From an uncultured Phycisphaerales bacterium (GTDB taxonomy: Bacteria > Planctomycetota > Phycisphaerae > Sedimentisphaerales > Anaerobacaceae), in NCBI GenBank assembly GCA_937927975.1, contig CALEZT010000072.1, positions 1 through 64,000 on the forward strand: a DNA stretch of 64,000 nt, in the 5' to 3' direction. Shown one piece after another: positions 45,092 through 52,791 of the stretch. How positions within the stretch are numbered: position 1 is the stretch's first letter; each line of letters starts with the position of its first letter. A program made the translations under genes and the position numbers. The notes under the pieces are model-generated. The model was given only the letters and a program-made list of their open reading frames with translations. It did no database searches and was not told the origin of the DNA.

Positions 45092-46211
45092 ATGGAAGTT
45101 GCGGAACTGAAGACGATGATTGGCGAGCTTGAGGCCCGGGTCGAAAAGATCTGGGACTGGCTTTGACTTGCCGAGCAAAAAGTCGCAATTGGACGAGTTG
45201 GGCAACAAGATGGCGACGCCCGGGTTCTGGGACAACCAGGAACGGGCCCAGGCGATCGTCGGGCAGCTCAGCGCTCTGAAGGCGGTCATCGAGCCCGTCG
45301 AGAGCCTGCAGAGAGAGGTCAAGGACCTCGCGGAACTGTTCGAACTGGCCGCAGAAGAGGGCGACGCTGGCGAGATGGCCCAGGTCGAAGCGGACGCCAA
45401 GGCTGCGGAGAAGCGATGTCAGCAGGTGGAGCTTCAGGGGCTTCTGTCGCGTCCCGAAGACATGCGCAACTGCTTCTTCAGCATTCACGCCGGCGCAGGC
45501 GGCACGGAAAGCTGCGACTGGGCGAGCATGTTGCTTCGCATGTACACGCGGTACTTCGATGAGAACAAGTTCAAATACGAGGAGCTGGACATCACGCCGG
45601 GCGAGGAAGCGGGCATCCGCTCGATCCAGTTGCGCGTGATGGGGCCGTTCGCCTATGGCAAGCTCTCTTGCGAGGTCGGCGTACACCGGCTCGTTCGGAT
45701 CAGCCCGTTCGACGCCAATGCCCGCCGGCACACGAGTTTCGTGGCTGTCGACGTGCTCCCGGAATTGCCTGAGACCGATCTGACCATCAAGGAAGCCGAC
45801 CTGGAGATCGTTTACTTCCGTCGGGCGTCGGGCGCCGGCGGCCAGAACGTCAACAAGGTCTCCACCGCCGTTCGCATCCGCCACGTTCCGACGGGGATTC
45901 TCGTCGAGTGCGTCAACGAGCGGAGCCAGGCCCAGAACAAGAGAATGGGCCTTTCCATTCTGCAGTCGAAGATCAACCGGCTCGATCAGGACAAACGCGA
46001 CGAGGAGATCAGCAAGCTCTATGGCGACAAAGGCGAAATCGCCTGGGGCAGCCAGATCCGCAGTTACGTGCTCCAGCCGTACCAGTTGGTCAAGGACCAT
46101 CGCACCGGCCATGAGACCGGCAACGTCAACGCGGTTCTCGACGGCGAGATCGAGCCGTTCATCGAGAGCTACCTGTACCACCGGGTCAAAGACAAGACCA
46201 AGAAGGATTGA
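45092..46211 (+). CDS. prfB: Peptide chain release factor 2 (programmed +1 frameshift)
   Basis: RF2 of about 372 residues, read from two frames. The first 24 codons from the ATG at 45092 (behind AAAGGGG) end at an in-frame TGA at 45164-45166 in the context CTT TGA C, the classical RF2 slippery site. A +1 shift to GAC at 45165 continues into LPSKKSQLDELGNKM and the rest of the protein. The GGQ peptide-release motif (SGAGGQNVNK) and the stop-recognition SPF motif (RISPFDANARRH) are present. The shift lets RF2 levels control their own synthesis. pepA follows 10 bp later. Confidence 0.95.
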
Positions 46212-46221
46212 TGGTTGATCT

Positions 46222-47763
46222 ATGAGACAGATCATCGATGTGAACGTGACGACGCGACGGGTTGACCTCGCCAAGTGCAAGACGGACATACTGGTCGTCG
46301 GGCGGTTCTCCGATGCGGGAGACCCCGGTCCGATCATCCGGACTCTCGACGACAAGCTCGGCGGGGACCTCGGACGGCTGGCCAAGATCGGCGACTTCAC
46401 CGGCAAACCCAAGACCAGTGCGGTCGTCTACGCCAATGGGCGGATCGCCGCCGAACGCGTGCTTCTGGTGGGCCTGGGCGAGCGGAAGAAGGCCACGCTC
46501 GACACGCTTCGCAAGGCCGCGGGCGCCGCCGCCAGCCGAGCGGTCGACATGAAGGTCAAACACGTGTCGCTGGCCTTGCATCCGTCGTTTGTCGGAGCTT
46601 TCAACGCCGAGGCTGTGGGACGGGTGATCGCCGAGGGGGTCTACTTCGGCAGCTACCGCTACGACGAGTTCCTCACGGAGAACGGCAATGGTCGCCCCGG
46701 CTCGCTCGCTTTCGAGATCGTGGACCCCGATTCGTCGCAGATCAAGGACCTTTCGTCCGGCATTGCGACCGGTGCGATCGTCGGACGGGCCCAGAACGCG
46801 GCGCGGACTCTGGCCAACCGACCGGGCAACGTGATCGATCCGCCTGCTTTGGCCAAGGCGGCGCAGGAAATGGTTCGCGGCCTGCGGACCGTCAAATGCA
46901 CGATCTTCGATCGGAAGAAGCTTCGACAGAACAAGATGGGCGGCATCCTCGCGGTGGGAGCCGGCAGTCGCAGCGAGCCCAGATTGATCGTCCTGAAGTA
47001 CACCCCGGCCAAGAAGCCCGCGAAGGACCTGCCGACCGTGGCCCTTGTGGGCAAAGGCATCACGTTCGATTCCGGCGGCATCAGCATCAAGCCCGCGCAG
47101 GACATGGACCAGATGAAATTCGACAAGAGCGGCGCGATCGCGGTGATGGCGACGGTGCGCGCGGTAGCCCTGATGGGCCTGCCGATCAACGTTCTGGGCG
47201 TGATCCCGTCGGCGGAGAACCTCCCGAGCAGCACGAGCTACCGGCCGGGCGACATCGTCACCACCTACAGCGGCAAGACCGTCGAGATCCTCAACACCGA
47301 CGCCGAGGGTCGCATGATTCTGTGCGACGCGATCACCTACGCCGTGAAGCACAAGTGCGACGTCGTCGTCGACATCGCGACGCTGACCGGCGCGTGCATG
47401 GTCGCTCTCGGGACGTACAAGGCGGGTCTGATGGGCAACGACGACGAGTTGATCGCGCAGATCCAGAAGGCCGCCGAGAATAGCGGTGAGAGCGTCTGGC
47501 CCCTGCCCAGCGGCGACGAGTACGCCGACGAGATGAAGAGCAAGATCGCGGACCTCAAGAACGCCGGCCCCCGGTGGGGCGGCGCCTGCACCGCTGCGGC
47601 GTTCCTGCGTCAGTTCGTCGGCGAGGCGAAGTGGGCCCACCTGGACATCGCGGGCATGGATCTGTTCACGAAGCCCACCGAATATTCCTCGCTCGGCAGC
47701 ACGGGTTTCGGCGTGCGGCTGTTGACTACGTACCTGATGAATTTGGTTGAGAAGAAGCGCTGA
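46222..47763 (+). CDS. pepA: Leucyl aminopeptidase (M17 family)
   Basis: 513 residues. The catalytic domain has the M17 metal-site motifs [27 protein letters not shown] and the signature [12 protein letters not shown], with [10 protein letters not shown] after it. All metal and bicarbonate ligands appear intact. The N-terminal alpha/beta domain is present. It releases N-terminal residues from peptides in the cytoplasm; some members also bind DNA. The stop overlaps the folE start by 1 bp. Confidence 0.95.
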   Translation: MRQIIDVNVTTRRVDLAKCKTDILVVGRFSDAGDPGPIIRTLDDKLGGDLGRLAKIGDFTGKPKTSAVVYANGRIAAERVLLVGLGERKKATLDTLRKAAGAAASRAVDMKVKHVSLALHPSFVGAFNAEAVGRVIAEGVYFGSYRYDEFLTENGNGRPGSLAFEIVDPDSSQIKDLSSGIATGAIVGRAQNAARTLANRPGNVIDPPALAKAAQEMVRGLRTVKCTIFDRKKLRQNKMGGILAVGAGSRSEPRLIVLKYTPAKKPAKDLPTVALVGKGITFDSGGISIKPAQDMDQMKFDKSGAIAVMATVRAVALMGLPINVLGVIPSAENLPSSTSYRPGDIVTTYSGKTVEILNTDAEGRMILCDAITYAVKHKCDVVVDIATLTGACMVALGTYKAGLMGNDDELIAQIQKAAENSGESVWPLPSGDEYADEMKSKIADLKNAGPRWGGACTAAAFLRQFVGEAKWAHLDIAGMDLFTKPTEYSSLGSTGFGVRLLTTYLMNLVEKKR

Positions 47764-48347
47764 TGAGTGAAGTGAAAAAGACAATCGACACCGAGCGAAT
47801 CCGCAAGGCGGTGCAGGAGATCCTGCTGGCGGTCGGAGAGGACCTCGACCGCGAAGGCCTCAGGAAGACGCCGGACCGCGTGGCACGGATGTACGGCGAG
47901 TTGCTCGGCGGCACGTTCAACGACCCGAATATCCATATCGAGAGCGTGTTCACCGAGCCGTGCGACGAAATCGTGCTGCTCCGCGACATTCCGTTCTACA
48001 GCATCTGCGAACATCACATGCTGCCGTTCATCGGCAAGGCCCACGTGGCCTACCTCCCCAGCGGCCAGGTCCTGGGCGTCAGCAAGCTCGCTAGGATCGT
48101 GGACGATTTCGCGCACAGGCTCCAGTGCCAGGAGCGTCTGACCGGCCAGATCGCCGATTTTCTCATGGACAAGCTCAAGCCGCAGGGCGTGGCGGTCGTG
48201 CTCCATGCCTCGCACAGTTGCATGACGATCCGCGGCATCCGAAAGCCCGGATCGATGATGGTCACGTCGGCTCTTCGCGGGATCTTCAAACGCGACGCCC
48301 GCAGCCGCAGCGAGGTCCTGAGCCTGATGCACAACGACAAAGGGTGA
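47763..48347 (+). CDS. folE: GTP cyclohydrolase I
   Basis: 194 residues. It converts GTP to 7,8-dihydroneopterin triphosphate, which feeds folate and also queuosine. Zinc ligands Cys82 and His85 in CEHHMLPF and Cys153 in HSCMTIRGI are present. The family signature [22 protein letters not shown] is also intact. The QueD-like gene is about 120 bp downstream, so this copy may serve the queuosine (preQ0) route. It starts one base into the pepA stop. Confidence 0.95.
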   Translation: MSEVKKTIDTERIRKAVQEILLAVGEDLDREGLRKTPDRVARMYGELLGGTFNDPNIHIESVFTEPCDEIVLLRDIPFYSICEHHMLPFIGKAHVAYLPSGQVLGVSKLARIVDDFAHRLQCQERLTGQIADFLMDKLKPQGVAVVLHASHSCMTIRGIRKPGSMMVTSALRGIFKRDARSRSEVLSLMHNDKG

Positions 48348-48351
48348 GAGA

Positions 48352-48455
48352 ATCTACTATCGACCATTTACGATTTGCTATCTGCTCGGATGCCGAAGGG
48401 CCCGCCGCACATGCGACAGCTCAAATAGTCGATAGTAAATCGTAAATAGTAGATC
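48352..48455. repeat. CATTTGCTATTTGCG-family palindromic repeat, copy 2
   Basis: AATCTACTATCGACCATTT at the left and TAAATCGTAAATAGTAGATC at the right are approximate inverted repeats around a GC-rich core. It is related to 44975-45080. It sits in the gap between folE and the QueD-like gene. Confidence 0.65.
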
Positions 48456-48466
48456 CAAAGGGTCAT

Positions 48467-49288
48467 ATGGTTCGTTTGGGCAGGTTCGTCCGGTTCTCGA
48501 TCAACCCGTTCCTCGACGAGGACAGCCTCGGGTGCAATTCGTACGCGTCCAAGCCCGCCGGGGAGGGGTTGAGCGTCTACCTCGAACTGGCGGCCGAGCT
48601 GATCGGTCCGGTCCGGCCCGAGACCGGATTGCTCGTGAACGTCAGCGACATCGACCGCGTCGTTCGGCAGGTCGCCGTGCCGGTCTTCGCCCGTAGGATT
48701 CGCGAACACTTGCGCCGTGGCGAGCACATCCCTCTCGTCGCCGCCTCAGAGATTCTGTGGTCGGCTTATGAGCGCCTGGCCGACAAGTTCGACTCGATTC
48801 AAGTAGACCGGCTCTGTTTGAAGTTGAACCCCTTCAGGAAACTGGCGATGGACACCAAAGACCCGGACACAATGTACTTCAGCGAGAAGTTCGAATTCGC
48901 CGCCACGCACAAGCTGTGGAACGACGCGTTCTCGCCCGAGTGGAATTTCGAGGTCTTCGGCAAGTGCGCCAACCCCACCGGCCATGGACACAACTATATC
49001 GTGGAGGTGACGGTCGCGACGCCCGCGGGAGGTCCTGCCCTGAAGATCGGCCAATTCGAGCAGACGGTCGATTCGCACCTGATGCAACTGGTGGACCACA
49101 AGAACCTCAACGTGGACGTGCCCGGATTTGAGAAGCGAATCGCGACGGTGGAGAACCTCGCGATTTTCGCTTGGGAGCGACTGGAGGGCCGTTTCGATCC
49201 CGGCCGGCTCCACTGCATCACGGTCTGGGAGTCCGACCGGACGTACTGCTCGTACTATGGACCAGGCGAGACGGATCGCCATGCGTGA
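48467..49288 (+). CDS. Two-domain 6-pyruvoyltetrahydropterin synthase / QueD-like
   Basis: 273 residues, twice the usual size. The C-terminal half (about 134-270) is a full PTPS/QueD domain: FSEKFEFAATHKLW with zinc His148, the catalytic Cys167 and zinc His173/His175 in CANPTGHGHNY, LVDHKNLN, and Glu255 near the end. QueD makes 6-carboxytetrahydropterin for queuosine. The N-terminal half has a related outline (VYLELAAELIGPV, NVSDIDRVVRQ, ASEILWSAYERLADKF) but lacks the zinc histidines, so it is probably structural. folE upstream supplies the substrate. Confidence 0.85.
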   Translation: MVRLGRFVRFSINPFLDEDSLGCNSYASKPAGEGLSVYLELAAELIGPVRPETGLLVNVSDIDRVVRQVAVPVFARRIREHLRRGEHIPLVAASEILWSAYERLADKFDSIQVDRLCLKLNPFRKLAMDTKDPDTMYFSEKFEFAATHKLWNDAFSPEWNFEVFGKCANPTGHGHNYIVEVTVATPAGGPALKIGQFEQTVDSHLMQLVDHKNLNVDVPGFEKRIATVENLAIFAWERLEGRFDPGRLHCITVWESDRTYCSYYGPGETDRHA

Positions 49289-49305
49289 TTCGGCGGGAAG
49301 ATTGC

Positions 49306-49462
49306 AGCCCAAGTCCGAATATCGAAAGCCGAAATCCGAAACAAGCACGAATGACCAAAACTGAAATGTCCAAAACGGTTCCGCAAGTCCCGCGACAGCG
49401 TTATGAGCATTTGGATTTCTCTTCCCTTTGGATTTGTTTCGGATTTCCGGCTCTGGAGAAGT
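49306..49462. repeat. TCGAAATCCGA-family palindromic repeat, copy 2
   Basis: CCGAATATCGAAAGCCGAAA at the left, TTTGGATTTGTTTCGGATTT at the right, with a GCGACAGCG core. Related to 26687-26842 and 51243-51405. Confidence 0.7.
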
Positions 49463-49467
49463 GCTGA

Positions 49468-50118
49468 ATGGGGTTCGAGATCCTCTTCGAGAGTGCGGAT
49501 CTGATCGCCGTGAACAAGCCGGAAGGGCTCGCGGCGATCCCCGAGCAGAATCCCCAGGAGCCTTCGCTGTTCGAACGGCTGTGTTCCGAACGCGGCGAGA
49601 CCCTGCTGATCGTCCATCGGATCGACAAGGACACCAGCGGGGTGATCCTCTTCGCCCGCAATGTCCAGGCCCATCGGCACCTGAACATGGAGTTCGAAAC
49701 CCGCAAGGTCCGCAAGACGTATCTGGCCTTGGTCCACGGGGTCGTCGAGAGCGACTGGGGCAAGATCGACAAGCCGCTGGCCCGCTTCGGCTCCGGCCGG
49801 GTCGGGGTCAACGCCCAGCATGGCAAGCCCTCCCTCACCGAGTACCAGGTCGCACGGCGATTGCCCGCCCACACGCTCCTCGAAGCCTATCCCCACACGG
49901 GCCGGCGGCACCAGATCCGCGTGCACCTCCACAGCATCGGCCACGCGATCGTGGGCGACCGCCTCTATGGAGATCGAGCCATCCAGCGGGACTATTCCCG
50001 CATGATGCTCCACGCGAAGCGTCTGACCATTCGCCCGCCGTCGGGAGAGGAGATCACCGTCGAAGCGCCTGTGCCGCAATCGTTCAACGATGTCATCGAC
50101 GCAGTGGCGAAAGGATGA
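49468..50118 (+). CDS. RluA-family pseudouridine synthase
   Basis: 216 residues. The RluA catalytic motif HRIDKDTSGVILFARN is intact with Asp53. LIAVNKPEGLAAIP and HTGRRHQIRVHLHSIGHAIVGDRLYG complete the family pattern. It lacks the N-terminal S4 domain, so it is a short form such as RluA or TruC. The RNA target cannot be read from sequence. Confidence 0.92.
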   Translation: MGFEILFESADLIAVNKPEGLAAIPEQNPQEPSLFERLCSERGETLLIVHRIDKDTSGVILFARNVQAHRHLNMEFETRKVRKTYLALVHGVVESDWGKIDKPLARFGSGRVGVNAQHGKPSLTEYQVARRLPAHTLLEAYPHTGRRHQIRVHLHSIGHAIVGDRLYGDRAIQRDYSRMMLHAKRLTIRPPSGEEITVEAPVPQSFNDVIDAVAKG

Positions 50119-50139
50119 CCACGGGGCGATCTTCCACGA

Positions 50140-51225
50140 TCAGTGGATCAGTCCGGTGAACGCAGAGTCCTGGAGCAACCCCCTGGCCCACAAGGCGTAC
50201 CCTTCGCCGATGGGGTGGCTGGCGTCCACGTAATGCTCCGGCGGCAGGGGCCCCAGCATGGAGAAGGGGATCTTGTTCTTCGTCAGCCAGTCGGCCACCT
50301 GGGTCTTGATCGCGCCGTAGTCCGCGGCGTCGGCTTCGTTGAGCATGTGCTCGTTGAACGGGCCCACCAGGACGAAGACGCGGTTGCCCTGGTTTTGCAG
50401 CAGATCGAGGGACCGGCGAAAGAACTTCCACTGCAGCGACGTGTCGAGCTTGACCCAAGTCACGTCCTGCTTCCTGGCCCCTTTCTGAACCCAGGTTCCG
50501 CCCGCGGGCTCGGGCACGCCCGCCGACTCGGGCAAGCCTCGCGTCAGCGGCTTCAGCGGGCACGCGTACGGATGTCGCAGCGTCCAGTTCTGGATGTCCG
50601 TGCTGTCGTAGTAGGTGGTCCGCAAGTGCGCGATCCAGTTCGAGAAGGGGATCGTCCGCTTGATCGCGATCTTCGCCCGCTTGGCGAAAGGGGCTTTGTA
50701 GCAGGGGATCGGGACCGTGAACTGCGAGACGAGGTCCGGATGGTTGAAATGGAATTCCTTGTCGGTCTGGAGGTCGTGCTTGGGCGAGGTCATCCAGAGC
50801 GGGTTGAAATGCAGCAGGATCGTGCGCCGACGCAGGTGCGGAGCGTAATAGCGGAGCAGGCCTTCGAGGGCCGCAGGGTGCGTTCCGTCCAGGCCGAGAT
50901 TGGCGAACTGCCGCCGGCCGGTGAACTCGTTGAGGTAGTGCGAGAGCGTCTGGTTCGCAGGGACGTAATGGCCCCAGACGACCGAGTCGCCGATCACGAG
51001 CGTCTTTCGCTTGTCGCACGCTTGCCTGCTGTAGCGGCTGTAGAGCCAGTAGCTGCTGCTCAGTTCATAGGGCATGCGGTAGTCGTCGCCGGGCTCGAAG
51101 CGTTCGTAACGCTGCCAGAGGACCGGCGTCAGGCCGATGATCGCCAGCATTGCGACGCCCACGATGACCCAGTCGACAGCCGAGAGCCGCAGCGAGTGCG
51201 AGCAATCGAAGTTGTCGTTTTGCAT
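50140..51225 (-). CDS. Membrane-anchored SGNH-hydrolase-like protein
   Basis: 361 residues. One membrane helix (about 18-37) then a periplasmic domain. LVIGDSVVWG gives the SGNH block-I serine, and YVDASHPIGEGY near the end gives the block-V Asp and His, so the catalytic triad looks intact. It follows an MBOAT gene on the same strand, the usual pairing for O-acetylation of exported polysaccharides, in which the MBOAT passes the acyl group across the membrane and the SGNH domain attaches it. GGAG precedes the ATG. Confidence 0.8.
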   Translation of the reverse strand: MQNDNFDCSHSLRLSAVDWVIVGVAMLAIIGLTPVLWQRYERFEPGDDYRMPYELSSSYWLYSRYSRQACDKRKTLVIGDSVVWGHYVPANQTLSHYLNEFTGRRQFANLGLDGTHPAALEGLLRYYAPHLRRRTILLHFNPLWMTSPKHDLQTDKEFHFNHPDLVSQFTVPIPCYKAPFAKRAKIAIKRTIPFSNWIAHLRTTYYDSTDIQNWTLRHPYACPLKPLTRGLPESAGVPEPAGGTWVQKGARKQDVTWVKLDTSLQWKFFRRSLDLLQNQGNRVFVLVGPFNEHMLNEADAADYGAIKTQVADWLTKNKIPFSMLGPLPPEHYVDASHPIGEGYALWARGLLQDSAFTGLIH

Positions 51226-51242
51226 CTTAGCTTATCTCCAGA

Positions 51243-51405
51243 AAACCGGAAGCTCGAATATCGAAATCCGAAATCCGAAACAAATTCGAATGACGGAATC
51301 TCGAAATCCAAAACGGGACTCTCGTGTTGCGACAGCGCTTCGGCCGTTTGGATTTCGTACTTTGGATTTGTCTCGGATTTCAATACTTGAGTTTCGAGTT
51401 TTCAT
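51243..51405. repeat. TCGAAATCCGA-family palindromic repeat, copy 3
   Basis: AAGCTCGAATATCGAAATCC at the left and TTTGGATTTGTCTCGGATTT towards the right, with a GCGACAGCG core, between the MBOAT and SGNH genes. It interrupts an operon, so it may be present in the mRNA as a large hairpin. Confidence 0.72.
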
Positions 51406-51407
51406 CA

Positions 51408-52784
51408 TCAGAACTGCATGTAAATGAACGGCTGGCCCTCGGCCGGGATGGTCAGGACCAGGTACGTCAACAACAGGATCATCAGGACGATCCGCACGAC
51501 GCGGATCTCCAGGATCGACCGCAGCCGCGATTCGAACAGGTACTGATAGATCCACACCGCCGCGATCAGACCGATCGCCAGCGGCGGGCACTTCGGATCC
51601 GAGACGCCCGAGGTGAAGATCCTCGCGACGATCGTCCAGGCGTCGCCGATGCTCGCGGCCCGGAAGAAGATCCAGGCGAAGGTCACCAGCGCGAACACGA
51701 AGAGCTGTTTGACGAGGGTCGGCAGCTTGTGCAAATAGAACGGCGTCCGCTCCAGTTCGCGGGTCGCGAAATTGCCCAGGGCGTGGATGGCGCCCCAGAG
51801 GACGAAGGTCCACGCGGCCCCATGCCAGAGACCCGAGAGAACCATCGTGAGAAACAGGTTCCGATACGTGCCGAACTTGCCCTTGCGATTGCCGCCCAGC
51901 GGGATATAGACGTAGTCGCGGAACCAGGACGACAGACTGATGTGCCACCGCTTCCAGAAGTCGCCCATGCTCACCGCCAGATACGGGTTATTGAAGTTCA
52001 GCATCAGGCCGATGCCCATCATGCGGGCAATGCCGCGAGCCATGTCCGTGTAGCCGCTGAAGTCGAAGTAGATCTGCCAGGCGAAGAGAAACGTCGCAAG
52101 CAGCAGGGCAGGGGACTGCTGCTGCTCAGGGGAGGCGTAGACGCTCGCGACGTAGATCGCCAGGTAGTCGGCCAGTGCTACCTTCTTGAAGTAGCCCACG
52201 ACGAAGATGGACAGGCCGTCCGTGAAGTCCTGCAGGGTGACCCGGCCCGCGCCGTGCAGTTGGGGCAACAGGTGGTTGGCCCGCTCGATGGGCCCGGCCA
52301 GCAGTCGCGGAAAGAACGACACGAAGGTCGCGTAGGCCAGGAAGCTCCTCTCCCGTTTCGCGGTGCCGCGGTAGACGTCGATCGTGTAGCCGATGGATTG
52401 CAGGAGGAAGAAGGACAGGCCCGCCGGCAACAGGAGGCTCGGGACGGGAATCTCATACGGCGTGCGCATCGCCGACAGCAGGGCATTGACGTTCTCCGCG
52501 AAGAAGCCCGCGTACTTGAAGTAGCCCAGCACCAGCAGGTTGTTCGCGATGCTCAGGGTCAGCCAGACGCGTTTCCGCGAACCGGCCTCGATCCGCCCGG
52601 CGACGAAGTAATCGACGACGGTCGCATACGCCAGCGGGATCAGGTACCGCCAATCGAGCCACGCGTAGAACACGTACGAACTGACGAGCAGCCAGGGCAA
52701 TCGCAGGCGGGTCCCCTTGACGAGCAGATAACCGCTGTAGACGACCGCGAAGAAGAAGAGGAACGGCAGGGTTTGAAAGAGCAT
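51408..52784 (-). CDS. MBOAT-family O-acyltransferase
   Basis: 458 residues and about 11 membrane helices. MBOAT marks are clear: FVSFFPRLLAGPIERANHLLPQL, the region FDFSGYTDMARGIARMMGI, FWKRWHISLSSWFRDYVYIPLGGNRKG, and the catalytic His in LSGLWHGAAWTFVLWG. AlgI, PatA and DltB are relatives. It starts 7 bp after the deacetylase-like gene and comes before the SGNH gene. It is therefore the middle of a three-gene unit that adds and may remove acyl groups. Confidence 0.92.
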   Translation of the reverse strand: MLFQTLPFLFFFAVVYSGYLLVKGTRLRLPWLLVSSYVFYAWLDWRYLIPLAYATVVDYFVAGRIEAGSRKRVWLTLSIANNLLVLGYFKYAGFFAENVNALLSAMRTPYEIPVPSLLLPAGLSFFLLQSIGYTIDVYRGTAKRERSFLAYATFVSFFPRLLAGPIERANHLLPQLHGAGRVTLQDFTDGLSIFVVGYFKKVALADYLAIYVASVYASPEQQQSPALLLATFLFAWQIYFDFSGYTDMARGIARMMGIGLMLNFNNPYLAVSMGDFWKRWHISLSSWFRDYVYIPLGGNRKGKFGTYRNLFLTMVLSGLWHGAAWTFVLWGAIHALGNFATRELERTPFYLHKLPTLVKQLFVFALVTFAWIFFRAASIGDAWTIVARIFTSGVSDPKCPPLAIGLIAAVWIYQYLFESRLRSILEIRVVRIVLMILLLTYLVLTIPAEGQPFIYMQF

Positions 52785-52791
52785 TCGATTG

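Noticed and set aside
44978..45166. Separate 62-codon gene before prfB
   Set aside because: Its last 24 codons are the first part of prfB before the frameshift; the earlier codons are repeat sequence.
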